Below, in pieces: positions 23,895 through 34,114 of a stretch of DNA of 64,000 bases; the stretch's first letter is position 1; each line of letters opens with the position of its first letter. Source of the stretch: Streptomyces sp. NRRL WC-3626 (GTDB lineage: Bacteria > Actinomycetota > Actinomycetes > Streptomycetales > Streptomycetaceae); the NCBI RefSeq assembly GCF_000718785.1, contig NZ_JOCA01000013.1, positions 122,809-186,808 on the forward strand, read 5' to 3'. A program made the position numbers and the translations under genes. The notes below the pieces were generated by a model that did no database searches, was not told the DNA's origin, and saw nothing but the letters and a program-made list of their open reading frames with translations.

Positions 23895-25540
23895 GTGGCC
23901 CTGCTTTCACGATCGGAACGGTCGGAGGAATCGGCCGCACGCACGGACACGGCGGAACCGCCGTCCCCGGCGGTCGGGAGGACGGCCGCGGGGCGGTCGG
24001 AGGACGTGACCGCGGAACGGTCGACGGCGTCGGCACGACCACCGGCCCGCGCCGCACGCCCGGCGGCCCGAGCCGCCGCGCGGTCGTCCGTCCCGGTCGG
24101 TGCGGCGTCCGCGCCCCGCGGCTCGGGGCCGTGCGAAGGCGTGGCCGCGGGCCGGGTGGTCCCGGTGTCGTGGCCCGGTGCGGAGCCGGCTCGCGCCATC
24201 GCCTCCCGGTAATGCGCCACCGTGCCCTCCGCCGCGCGCGCCCACGTGAAGTGGCGCAGGACGCGGTCGCGGCCGGCCGCGCCCAGGCGGGCGCGGAGGT
24301 CCGGGTCGGTGAGGAGGCGGGTCAGGGCCGAGGCCAGGGCGGCCGGGTCGCCGGGGGGCACGGCGAGGCATGTCTCGCCGTCGGGGCCCGCGACCTCGGG
24401 GATCGCGCCGCCGGTCGTGGCGACCAGCGGGGTGCCCGTCGCCATCGCCTCGGCGGCCGGCAGCGAGAACCCCTCGTACAGCGACGGCACGCACGCGACC
24501 TGCGCCGACCGCACCAGGTCGACCAGTTCGGCGTCCGAGATGCCCTTGACGAACTCGACGGCGCCCTCGAGGCCGTACCGCTCCATCGCCTGCGCGACCG
24601 GCCCCTCCGCGGGCCGCTTGCCGACCACGACGAGGTGCGCGTCGGGCTGCTCCGCCCGCACCTTCGCCAGCGCCTCGACGAGGAAGACCAGCCCCTTCAG
24701 CGGTACGTCGGCGCTGGACGTGGTCACGATCCGGCCCGGTACGACCGGCACCGACGGATCGGGGGAGAACAGGCCGGTGTCGGCGCCGATATGGACGACG
24801 TGGACCCGGTCCCGCCGTACACCGAGATCGGCGACGATCTCCTGCCGGGAGCTGCCGGAGACGGTGAGCACGGACGGCAGCCGGCGGGCCACCCGCTTCT
24901 GCATGCGCGTGAACGCGTACCAGCGCCGCACCGAGTACCGCCGCTGCCAGCTCTCGGCGGCGTCCAGCTCCAGCCGCCGGTCGACGGTGATGGGGTGGTG
25001 GACCGTCGTCACCAGCGGGGCGCCGAGGTCGCCGAGGAGGCCGTAGCCGAGGGTCTGGTTGTCGTGGACGACGTCGAAGTCCCCGCGGCGGGCGCGCAGA
25101 TGGCGGCGGGCGCGCAGGGAGAACGTCAGCGGCTCGGGGAAGCCGCCGGTCCACATCGTGCCGACCTCCAGCGCGTCGATCCAGTCCCGGTACTCGCCGC
25201 GGCCGGGCGTGCGGAAGGGGTCGGGCTGGCGGTAGAGATCGAGGCTCGGCAGTTCGGTGAGGGCGGGGCCCTCACGGTCCTCGCCCTCGCCCTCGACGAC
25301 GTCCAGGACCGGGTACGGCTGTGCGCCGATGACCTCGACACGGTGTCCGAGGCGGGCGAGTTCGCGGGAGAGGTGGCGGACGTACACGCCCTGGCCGCCG
25401 CAGAACGGGTTTCCCTTATAGGTGAGGAGTGCGATACGGAGCGGTCGCAAGCCGTCGGATGCGGGCCCCTGCGAGGGCCCGGCCTGACTGGCCTCAGCGG
25501 TCACTCTGGGCCCCCTTCTCCCTGCACGGTCCCGCGACAT
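23888..25540 (-). CDS. GT4-family glycosyltransferase
   Basis: The protein has a GT-B fold: N-terminal RIALLTYKGNPFCGGQGVYVRHLSRELARLGHRVEVIGA with the GGQGVY substrate loop, DFDVVHDNQTLGYGLL, and a C-terminal nucleotide-sugar half with VVGKRP, CVPSLYEGFSLPAAEAMATGTPLVATTGGAIPEV (E-x7-E motif of GT4). About 80 residues at the C-terminus (after MARAGSAPGHD) are Ala/Arg/Asp-rich and probably disordered. Start is ambiguous between ATG 25540 and a later GTG (VTAEASQ). It is divergent from a KstR-type regulator with a consensus operator between, so this operon is probably under that regulator. Donor and acceptor unknown. Confidence 0.9.
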   Translation of the reverse strand: MSRDRAGRRGPRVTAEASQAGPSQGPASDGLRPLRIALLTYKGNPFCGGQGVYVRHLSRELARLGHRVEVIGAQPYPVLDVVEGEGEDREGPALTELPSLDLYRQPDPFRTPGRGEYRDWIDALEVGTMWTGGFPEPLTFSLRARRHLRARRGDFDVVHDNQTLGYGLLGDLGAPLVTTVHHPITVDRRLELDAAESWQRRYSVRRWYAFTRMQKRVARRLPSVLTVSGSSRQEIVADLGVRRDRVHVVHIGADTGLFSPDPSVPVVPGRIVTTSSADVPLKGLVFLVEALAKVRAEQPDAHLVVVGKRPAEGPVAQAMERYGLEGAVEFVKGISDAELVDLVRSAQVACVPSLYEGFSLPAAEAMATGTPLVATTGGAIPEVAGPDGETCLAVPPGDPAALASALTRLLTDPDLRARLGAAGRDRVLRHFTWARAAEGTVAHYREAMARAGSAPGHDTGTTRPAATPSHGPEPRGADAAPTGTDDRAAARAAGRAARAGGRADAVDRSAVTSSDRPAAVLPTAGDGGSAVSVRAADSSDRSDRESRATC

Positions 25541-25557
25541 TACGCCGGGAGCTAATC

Positions 25558-25571
25558 TAGAACAAGTTTCA
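25558..25571. promoter_or_regulatory. KstR-consensus operator
   Basis: TAGAACAAGTTTCA fits TnnAACnnGTTnnA, the published KstR consensus, at every fixed position. It lies 18 bp from the glycosyltransferase start and upstream of the divergent KstR-like TetR gene. Confidence 0.72.
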
Positions 25572-25709
25572 GAGTTGATCGTTCGGAGGATCCGAATCTA
25601 CCGGCAGGTAGGGGTACTGGCATCAGTGGATCAGGTGATTCACGCCACGACGGACGGCATGCCATGCTGTCTGATCATCCACCCTCACCGACTGTCACGG
25701 ACGGGACCG

Positions 25710-27957
<2,248 letters not shown>

Positions 27958-27973
27958 CCCACCACCCCCCACC

Positions 27974-28008
27974 CGGGCCCGCACCCCCCGCCCAGGGGTG
28001 CGGGCCCG
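27974..28008 (+). terminator. Terminator after xylanase
   Basis: A perfect 14-bp stem (CGGGCCCGCACCCC 27974-27987 with GGGGTGCGGGCCCG 27995-28008) with a 7-base loop is followed by TCTT. It isolates the xylanase from the riboswitch operon. Confidence 0.85.
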
Positions 28009-28044
28009 TCTTGCACGGGCACCCCCCGACCCCTTCCCTACGGG

Positions 28045-28165
28045 CGGGTAGAGTGTCGGCGTCGTCATCACCCGTACGGGGGGAAGCCGGTGCAATTCCG
28101 GCGCTGACCCGCAACCGTAAGCCGCCCACCGGGCGGTGAGCCGGACTGCCCCGCACGGTTCGTGA
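28045..28165 (+). ncRNA. Cobalamin (B12) riboswitch
   Basis: The leader holds the conserved aptamer core: GGGAAGCCGGTGCAATTCCGG (28081-28101), GCGCTGACCCGCAACCGTAAGC (28101-28122), and the B12-box region GAGCCGGACTGCC (28138-28150), with paired arms GCCGCCCACC/GGGCGGTGAG between. This is the standard actinobacterial cobalamin riboswitch and should repress the operon below when adenosyl- or other cobalamin is plentiful. A hairpin (GTGCCCG 28175-28181 with CGGGCAC 28198-28204) may be the expression platform. Confidence 0.95.
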
Positions 28166-28174
28166 CCGGCTCAC

Positions 28175-28204
28175 GTGCCCGGCGGCCCGCCGGCGCACGG
28201 GCAC
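28175..28204 (+). promoter_or_regulatory. Probable riboswitch expression-platform hairpin
   Basis: GTGCCCG (28175-28181) pairs with CGGGCAC (28198-28204), and GGCGG/CCGCC within extends the stem. It sits between the aptamer and the ribosome site of the first operon gene. No U-run follows, so translational rather than transcriptional control is more likely. Confidence 0.5.
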
Positions 28205-28281
28205 CGTCGAGGTATACGGGGCCGAGCCGCCGGGGTGTCCCGCGCTGCCCGGCCTCTTTCAGGGAGAGGCACCCGCCGATC

Positions 28282-29484
28282 ATGAATGTTCGCCGCAGCG
28301 CAGCGGTCCTGGCCGCCGTCGTCGCGATCGGCGCCGCCACTCCGGCCGCCGCCGACACGTCCCCGTCCCCGTCACCGGCGCTTCCGTCCGCCCTGTACGG
28401 CGACACCGACCCCCAGTACGACGGCGTCTGGCGCCAGTCGCTGGCCCTGCTCGCCCAGCACACGGTGGACGTCGAGCCGTCGAAGGCCGCCGTCGACTGG
28501 CTCACCGGCCAGCAGTGCGCCGACGGCTCCTTCGCCCCGTACCGCGCCGACACCGCCGAGGAGTGCGGCGCGAAGACGATGGTCGACACCAACCAGACCG
28601 CCGCCGCCGTCCAGGCCCTCGCCGCGCTCGGCGGGCACGACGACGTCACGAAGAAGGCGGTCGGCTGGCTGAAGTCCGTACAGAACAAGGACGGCGGCTG
28701 GGGCTACACGGCGGGCGGGGCCAGCGACACCAACTCCACCTCCGTCGTCGTCGGCGCGCTCGCGGCGGCCGGTGACCGGCCCGCCGAGGTGAAGAAGGAC
28801 GGCAAGTCCCCCTACGACGCCCTGCTGACACTGGCGCTGCCCTGCGAGGGCGACGGCGCGGGCGCCTTCGCCTTCCAGCCGGACAAGAAGGGCGGCCTCG
28901 TCGCCAACGCGGACGCGACCGCGGCGGGCGTGCTCGGCGCGCTGGGCGCGGGCCTGGCCGCCGGGCCCGGCAAGGGCGAGGCCTCGTCCTGCGAGAAGCC
29001 CGGCACCCCGGAACAGGCCGCCGCCAACGGTGCCGCCTATCTCACGGACGCCCTCGCCAAGAACGGCCACCTCACCTCCGCCCTGGCCGGCGCGGAGGAC
29101 CAGCCCGACTTCGGCAACACCGCCGACGCGGTGGTGGCGCTCGCCGCGCAGGGCTCCGGGGAGCAGGCGGCGAAGTCGCTGTCCTGGCTGGAGAAGAACG
29201 CCGCCGACTGGGCGGCGCAGAGCGGCCCCGCCGCCTACGCCCAGCTGATCTTCGCCGCCCACGCCACCGGCGCCGACCCGCGCGACTTCGGCGGCACGGA
29301 CCTGGTGGAGCGGCTCGGCGCGACGGGACCTGCCGCCGAGAAGGCCACGGAGGCGAAGGCGGACGAGAAGAAGGACGAGGAGTCCGACTCCGGTCTCGGC
29401 GTCTGGTGGTTCGTCGGTGTCTGCCTGGTCGCCGGTATCGGCATCGGCTTCCTGATCAGCGGCCGCAAGAAGCAGCAGCCGTGA
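28282..29484 (+). CDS. Surface-anchored SQHop-like alpha-barrel protein, cobalamin-regulated
   Basis: The 400-residue protein has a signal peptide (MNVRRSAAVLAAVVAIGAATPAAA, cut near residue 24), a repeated helical region (about 30-345), and a C-terminal anchor (about 375-394, VWWFVGVCLVAGIGIGFLI, then RKKQQP). The repeats carry QQCADGSFAPYR, TNQTAAAVQALAALGGHD, VQNKDGGWGY, NSTSVVVGALAAAG, NTADAVVALAAQG: the QxxDGxW / TxxxxxAL pattern of the SQHop / alpha6-alpha6 barrel also used by intrinsic factor and transcobalamin. The ATG at 28282 is chosen because the signal peptide starts there; the frame before it is riboswitch. It is the first gene under the B12 riboswitch and is likely to bind a corrinoid or related substrate outside the membrane, but this is inference. 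Confidence 0.88.
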   Translation: MNVRRSAAVLAAVVAIGAATPAAADTSPSPSPALPSALYGDTDPQYDGVWRQSLALLAQHTVDVEPSKAAVDWLTGQQCADGSFAPYRADTAEECGAKTMVDTNQTAAAVQALAALGGHDDVTKKAVGWLKSVQNKDGGWGYTAGGASDTNSTSVVVGALAAAGDRPAEVKKDGKSPYDALLTLALPCEGDGAGAFAFQPDKKGGLVANADATAAGVLGALGAGLAAGPGKGEASSCEKPGTPEQAAANGAAYLTDALAKNGHLTSALAGAEDQPDFGNTADAVVALAAQGSGEQAAKSLSWLEKNAADWAAQSGPAAYAQLIFAAHATGADPRDFGGTDLVERLGATGPAAEKATEAKADEKKDEESDSGLGVWWFVGVCLVAGIGIGFLISGRKKQQP

Positions 29485-30113
29485 TCCGCCGGGCCACCGT
29501 CCTGTTCCTGGCCGCGCTCCTGCCCCTGCTGGCAGGCGCCGGCCAGGCGGGCGCCACCGGCTACCGGTACTGGTCGTTCTGGGAACAGGACGGTTCGGCC
29601 TGGACGTACGCCACCCAGGGCCCGTCCCTCGCCCGCCCGGCCGACGGCGATGTCCACGGCTTCCGCTTCTCCGTGAGCGAGGACTCGTCCGACGCGGCGA
29701 AGCCACGCGGCGCCGCCGACTTCGCCACGATCTGCGCGAAGACCCCGCCGGCCGACGGCAGCAAACGCGTGGCCCTGGTCATCGACTTCGGTACCCCGCA
29801 GGACGCCCCCTCGGGCGAAACCCCACCGCCCTCCCGCACGGCCTGCGCCCAGGTCCCAAAGGACGCCACCACGGCCGACGCCCTGGCCGCGGTGGCCAAA
29901 CCCCTCCGCTACGACACCAACGCCCTGCTCTGCGCGATAGCGGGCTACCCGGAGAGGGGCTGCGGAGACCAGGTCGCCACGGAGAAGTCCCCGGCTCCCG
30001 CGGAGAAAGAAGCCGACTCGGACGGCCCGTCCTTGGGCCTGATCGCCGGAATCGCCGTCGTCGCCCTCCTCGCAACGGCAGCCATATGGCAGGCCCGCCG
30101 CCGTGCCTCGTAA
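29481..30113 (+). CDS. SCO2322-family anchored extracellular protein
   Basis: The 210-residue protein has a signal peptide (MIRRATVLFLAALLPLLAGAGQAGA, cut near 25), a domain of about 135 residues starting YRYWSFWEQDGSAWTYATQGPSLARPADGDVHGFRF, and a C-terminal helix (about 183-202, LGLIAGIAVVALLATAAIW) followed by QARRRAS. The opening W..YxxxxW...GP...DGD-x-xG-x-RF pattern recalls DUF4430, the small beta domain of transcobalamin-like proteins. Four Cys (ICAKT, TACAQ, LLCAI, GCGDQ) may form disulphides. GTG start overlaps the previous stop (GTGA). The family is conserved in this riboswitch operon in Streptomyces (SCO2322 by name); function unproven. Confidence 0.85.
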   Translation: MIRRATVLFLAALLPLLAGAGQAGATGYRYWSFWEQDGSAWTYATQGPSLARPADGDVHGFRFSVSEDSSDAAKPRGAADFATICAKTPPADGSKRVALVIDFGTPQDAPSGETPPPSRTACAQVPKDATTADALAAVAKPLRYDTNALLCAIAGYPERGCGDQVATEKSPAPAEKEADSDGPSLGLIAGIAVVALLATAAIWQARRRAS

Positions 30114-31329
30114 GAACGGGCAACCATGCCCGCCCAACTGCGGGCAGTCGTGCCGCTGGGGCGGCACGGGTGGGCGCGGCGGCACCCCGCGAACGCCGGG
30201 CCGCGCGACACCCCCCGCCCAGCCCCGACCGCGCCGCACCCCCCAACTGCACCCCGGCGCCTGGTGGCTCTGGTCCCTCGCCCTCGGCACCGCGGCCACC
30301 CGCACCACCAACCCCCTCCTCCTCACCCTCCTCATCACGGTCTCCGCGTACGTGGTGGCGACCCGCCGTCCCCAGACGCCCTGGTCCCGCTCCTACGGTG
30401 CGTTCCTCAAACTCGCCCTGGCGGTCATCCTCATCCGCCTCACCTTCGCGATCATCCTCGGCTCCCCCATCCCCGGCACGCACACCCTGCTGCTCCTCCC
30501 CGAACTCCCCCTCCCCCACTGGGCGCAAGGCATCCGCCTGGGCGGAAGGGTCACCGCGGAGGCCCTCACCTTCGCCCTCTACGACGCCCTCCGCCTGGCC
30601 ACCCTCCTGATCTGCGTAGGCGCGGCCAACGCCCTCGCCAACCCCTCCCGCCTCCTCAAATCCCTGCCCGGCGCCCTGTACGAACTGGGCGTGGCCGTGG
30701 TGGTCGCCCTCACCTTCGCCCCCCACCTGATCGCCGACGTCCGCCGCCTGCGCGCCGCCCGCCGTCTGAGAGGCCGCCCGGACAAGGGCGTACGTGGCCT
30801 GCTCCAGGTCGGACTCCCCGTTCTGGAGGGCGCGTTGGAACGCTCGGTGTCCCTCGCCGCCGCGATGGACGCGCGAGGATACGGCCGTACCGCCCAGGTA
30901 CCGCCCGCCGTCCGCCGTACGACCGCCGCCCTCACCCTCGGCGGGCTGCTGGGCGTGTGCGCCGGCACCTACGGACTGCTCACCGCCGAGGGCGGCACCT
31001 ACGGCCTCCCGGTCCTCCTCGCCGGAGTGGCCGCCGCCCTCGCCGGCCTCCGGCTGGGCGGCCGCCGCACGCTGCGCACCCGCTACCGACCGGACCCCTG
31101 GGACCTGAGAGCCTGGCTGGTCACCGCCTCCGGAGCGGCCGTCGCCGTCCTCCTCACGCTCGCCGCCTCCCGCGATCCCGCCGCCCTGCACCCCGGTGTG
31201 GTCCCGCTGGTCGCCCCCGCCCTCCCCCTGTGGCCGGCGGCGGCCGTCCTCATCGGCCTGCTCCCCGCCTTCATCACCCCCGCGCCCGAGCCCCGGCGCA
31301 CGGACACCCGCAAGGAGCCGACGACGTGA
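30103..31329 (+). CDS. Energy-coupling factor T component (CbiQ/EcfT)
   Basis: The core (from about residue 49, LHPGAWWLWSLALGTAATRTTNPLLL) is a CbiQ-type membrane protein with five or more helices and the two coupling motifs AARRLRG (about 226) and MDARGYG (ARG of the second motif, about 262). EcfT links the paired ATPases to the S component. The GTG at 30103 overlaps the end of the previous gene by 11 bp; the next in-frame starts are too late to keep the conserved N-terminus. As a result residues about 12-43 (CGQSCRWGGTGGRGGTPRTPG...) are encoded by an arm of the dispersed palindromic repeat, a clear oddity. The stop overlaps the ATPase start (GTGA). Confidence 0.9.
   Translation: MPRKNGQPCPPNCGQSCRWGGTGGRGGTPRTPGRATPPAQPRPRRTPQLHPGAWWLWSLALGTAATRTTNPLLLTLLITVSAYVVATRRPQTPWSRSYGAFLKLALAVILIRLTFAIILGSPIPGTHTLLLLPELPLPHWAQGIRLGGRVTAEALTFALYDALRLATLLICVGAANALANPSRLLKSLPGALYELGVAVVVALTFAPHLIADVRRLRAARRLRGRPDKGVRGLLQVGLPVLEGALERSVSLAAAMDARGYGRTAQVPPAVRRTTAALTLGGLLGVCAGTYGLLTAEGGTYGLPVLLAGVAAALAGLRLGGRRTLRTRYRPDPWDLRAWLVTASGAAVAVLLTLAASRDPAALHPGVVPLVAPALPLWPAAAVLIGLLPAFITPAPEPRRTDTRKEPTT
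30136..30230 (+). repeat. Palindromic repeat arm inside CbiQ reading frame
   Basis: CTGCGGGCAGTCGTGCCGCT through GGGTGGGCGCGGCGGCACCCCG and on to CCGGGCCGCGCGACACCCCC matches the left half of repeat copies A (11065) and B (52447). Only one arm is present; the reverse-complement arm is missing. Confidence 0.9.
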
Positions 31330-32975
31330 TCCGCTTCGAGAACGTGTCGGTGACCTACGACGGCGCACCCGAACCCGCCGTGCGGGGCGTCGACTTCGAG
31401 GTCCCCGAGGGCGAACTGGTGCTGCTAGTCGGCCCGTCCGGCGTGGGCAAGTCGACGGTGCTGGGCGCGGTGAGCGGACTGGTCCCGCACTTCACCGGCG
31501 GCACCCTGCGCGGCAGGGTCACCGTCGCCGGCCGTGACACCCGCACCCACAAGCCGCGCGAACTCGCCGATGTCGTGGGAACGGTGGGCCAGGATCCGCT
31601 CTCGCACTTCGTGACGGACACGGTGGAGGACGAACTCGCTTACGGCATGGAGTCGTTGGGCGTCCCCCCGGCCGTGATGCGCCGCAGGGTCGAGGAGACC
31701 CTCGACCTTCTCGGTCTCTCCGATCTCCGCGACCGCCCCATCGCCACCCTCTCCGGCGGTCAGCAACAGCGCGTCGCGATCGGTTCGGTCCTCACCCCGC
31801 ACCCGCGGGTCCTGGTCCTGGACGAACCGACCTCCGCACTCGACCCGGCGGCCGCCGAGGAGGTCCTGGCGGTCCTGCAGCGCCTGGTCCACGACCTGGG
31901 CACCACCGTCCTCATGGCGGAGCACCGTCTGGAACGCGTCATCCAGTACGCCGACCAGGTCGCCCTCCTCCCCGGCCCCGGCGAGCCGCCGCTCCTCGGC
32001 ACCCCGGCGGAGGTGATGGCGGTCTCCTCCGTCCACCCCCCGGTGGTGGGCCTGGGCCGCCTCGCCGACTGGTCCCCCCTTCCCCTGACGGTCCGCGACG
32101 CCCGCCGCAGGGCGGGCCCGCTGCGCGACCGCCTCGCCGACCGGCGGCCACCCGCCCGGGAACCCGCGCCACCGGCCCCCGCCCCCCGCCGCCTGTTCCC
32201 GCGCAGCAGGCCCGACGCCGCCACCCATGTCGCCGAGGTCCGCGACCTCGCGGTCCGCCGGGACCGCGTCCAGGCCCTGCGCCATATCGACCTGACCGTC
32301 GGCCCCGGCGAGACGATCGCCCTCATGGGCCGCAACGGCGCCGGGAAGTCGACCCTGCTCAGCACCCTCGTCGGCCTGGTCTCCCCCACCTCCGGCTCGG
32401 TCCGTACCGGCGACGCGGTCCCGCACCGCACCCGCCCCCGCGACCTGGTGCGCCGTGTCGGCCTGGTCCCGCAGGAACCGCGCGACCTCCTGTACGCCGA
32501 CACGGTCGCGGCGGAGTGCGCGGCCGCCGACGAGGACGCGGGCGCCGAGCCGGGCACGTGCCGTGCGCTGCTGACGGAGCTGCTCCCCTCGGTGGCCGAC
32601 GACATCCACCCGCGGGATCTTTCCGAGGGCCAGCGCCTGACCCTGGCCCTGGCGGTCGTCCTCACCGCGCGCCCGCCCCTGCTCCTCCTCGACGAGCCGA
32701 CCCGTGGCCTGGACTACGCGGCGAAGGCCCGTCTGGTGACGATCCTGCGCGGCCTGGCCGCCGAGGGCCACGCGATCGTCATGGCCACGCACGACGTGGA
32801 ACTGGCGGCGGAGCTCGCCCACCGGGTGGTCCTGATCGCGGAGGGCGAGGTGATCGCGGACGGCCCGGCGGCCGAGGTCGTCGTGGCGTCCCCGTCCTTC
32901 GCCCCGCAGGTGGCGAAGATCCTCGCCCCGCAGCACTGGCTCACGGTCTCCCAGGTCCGGGAGGCACTGCGATGA
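31326..32975 (+). CDS. Fused double EcfA-type ABC ATPase
   Basis: The 549-residue protein carries two nucleotide-binding domains. The first (about 1-245) has Walker A GPSGVGKST, Q-loop VGQDPLSHF, signature LSGGQQQRV and Walker B VLVLDEPTSALD. The second (about 305-549) has Walker A GRNGAGKST, Q-loop PQEPRDLL, signature LSEGQRLTL (Glu instead of the usual second Gly) and Walker B LLLLDEPTRGLD, with a switch His in ATHDVE. It replaces the usual EcfA/EcfA' pair and drives uptake through CbiQ and the S component. GTG overlaps the CbiQ stop; its own stop overlaps the next ATG. Confidence 0.95.
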   Translation: MIRFENVSVTYDGAPEPAVRGVDFEVPEGELVLLVGPSGVGKSTVLGAVSGLVPHFTGGTLRGRVTVAGRDTRTHKPRELADVVGTVGQDPLSHFVTDTVEDELAYGMESLGVPPAVMRRRVEETLDLLGLSDLRDRPIATLSGGQQQRVAIGSVLTPHPRVLVLDEPTSALDPAAAEEVLAVLQRLVHDLGTTVLMAEHRLERVIQYADQVALLPGPGEPPLLGTPAEVMAVSSVHPPVVGLGRLADWSPLPLTVRDARRRAGPLRDRLADRRPPAREPAPPAPAPRRLFPRSRPDAATHVAEVRDLAVRRDRVQALRHIDLTVGPGETIALMGRNGAGKSTLLSTLVGLVSPTSGSVRTGDAVPHRTRPRDLVRRVGLVPQEPRDLLYADTVAAECAAADEDAGAEPGTCRALLTELLPSVADDIHPRDLSEGQRLTLALAVVLTARPPLLLLDEPTRGLDYAAKARLVTILRGLAAEGHAIVMATHDVELAAELAHRVVLIAEGEVIADGPAAEVVVASPSFAPQVAKILAPQHWLTVSQVREALR

Positions 32976-33811
32976 CGACGCTCGCCACCCGCACCGGCCG
33001 CCGGGTCCGCGCCATCCGTCTGGGCCCCCGCTCCTGGCTGGCCCTGGCGCTGGTCAGCGCGGTGGGCGTGGCCGGTTTCGGCTGGCCCTTCCTCGCCCCG
33101 CCCGACTCCACCCTGAACGCGCACGCCCAGGACGCCCCCTGGCTCTTCGCGGGCCTGCTGGTCCTCCTGGTGGCGGTCGTCGCGGCGACGATCTCGGAGT
33201 CGGGTCTGGGCCCGAAGGCGGTGGCGATGCTCGGTGTCCTCGCCGCCACGGGCGCCGCCCTGCGCCCCATCGGCGCGGGGACGGCCGGTCTGGAGCCCAT
33301 GTTCTTCCTCATGGTGCTCAGCGGCCGGGTGCTCGGACCGGGGTTCGGCTTCGTCCTCGGCTCGGTGACGATGTTCGCGTCCGCCCTGCTCACGGGCGGT
33401 GTCGGGCCGTGGCTGCCGTTCCAGATGCTGGCGATGGGCTGGTTCACCATGGGCGCGGGCTTCCTGCCGGGCGCCGACCGTCTGCGGGGCCGCCCGGAGA
33501 TCTGGATGCTCGCCCTGTACGGCTTCCTGGCGGCCTTCGCGTACGGCACGGTGATGAACATGGCGGGCTGGCCCTTCATGTCCGCGCTGGCCTCGAACAT
33601 CTCCTTCTCCGCCGAGGCGTCGCTCCCGGCCAACCTGGCCCGCTTCGTCGCCTACTGTCTGGCGACGTCCCTGGGCTGGGACCTGGGCCGGGCCCTGGTC
33701 ACGGCCGCCCTCACCCTCACCCTGGGCACCGCCCTCCTCAAGGCCCTCCGCCGCGCCACCCGCCGGGCCGCGTTCGAGGCGCCGGTCACGTTCGAGTACA
33801 CCCCTGAGTAG
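32972..33811 (+). CDS. ECF transporter substrate-binding (S) component
   Basis: The 279-residue protein has seven or so hydrophobic segments, beginning with a short Arg-rich head (MTTLATRTGRRVRAIRLGPRS). A conserved ECF S-component motif is visible in ATGAALRPIGAGTAGLEPMFFLMVLSGRVLGPGFGFVLGSVTMFASALLTGGVGPWLPFQMLAMGWF (short motif GPGFGF, Ala-rich helix 1-type contact). It should select the substrate for the EcfA/EcfT module in the same operon. Control by a cobalamin riboswitch makes cobalamin, a cobalamin precursor or a B12-sparing metabolite the best guess. Last gene of the five-gene operon; no terminator hairpin is obvious. Confidence 0.9.
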   Translation: MTTLATRTGRRVRAIRLGPRSWLALALVSAVGVAGFGWPFLAPPDSTLNAHAQDAPWLFAGLLVLLVAVVAATISESGLGPKAVAMLGVLAATGAALRPIGAGTAGLEPMFFLMVLSGRVLGPGFGFVLGSVTMFASALLTGGVGPWLPFQMLAMGWFTMGAGFLPGADRLRGRPEIWMLALYGFLAAFAYGTVMNMAGWPFMSALASNISFSAEASLPANLARFVAYCLATSLGWDLGRALVTAALTLTLGTALLKALRRATRRAAFEAPVTFEYTPE

Positions 33812-33939
33812 TCCCGTACGCACCCCTCGCGACCGCTCCGGTGAGCCGGCCCACATGGCCCGCGTCACATACGACCCGGCACCGTAGCGACGCGCGGGGC
33901 GCGCGGGGCTCCCCCGGCCGCCGCATCGGCTCGCCTCCG

Positions 33940-34114
33940 ACCTTCGGTAGTAAAGGGGACCTTTGCGGGACGAACCCGGATTTGTTTCTGTGGAGCAGTC
34001 GCCAGGCGCCGACGCCCCTCACGGGGTCGAGGCGCCGACGCATGCCCCCGCCGCACACCGCGGCATCCGGCACGGCGTAGCGCGACCGCCCTGCTGTCGA
34101 CCGAAAGGCCGCTC
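33940..34114 (+). ncRNA. Structured 5' leader of transglycosylase gene, possible c-di-AMP riboswitch
   Basis: A leader of 175 bp before the GTG contains AAAGGGGACC (33950s), GGGACGAACCCGG (about 33967-33979), a hairpin with the direct repeat AGGCGCCGACGC twice, and ATCCGGCACGGCGTAGCG near its end. These resemble the ydaO/yuaA core elements GGGGGAACC, GGGUGAAUC and AUCCGxCA...CGUAxGCG, and ydaO elements are common before Streptomyces cell-wall hydrolase genes. The match is loose and not folded. Confidence 0.4.

Noticed and set aside
28162..28281. Extended start of the SQHop-like gene
   Set aside because: It would translate the riboswitch tail and hide the signal peptide that starts at the ATG at 28282.
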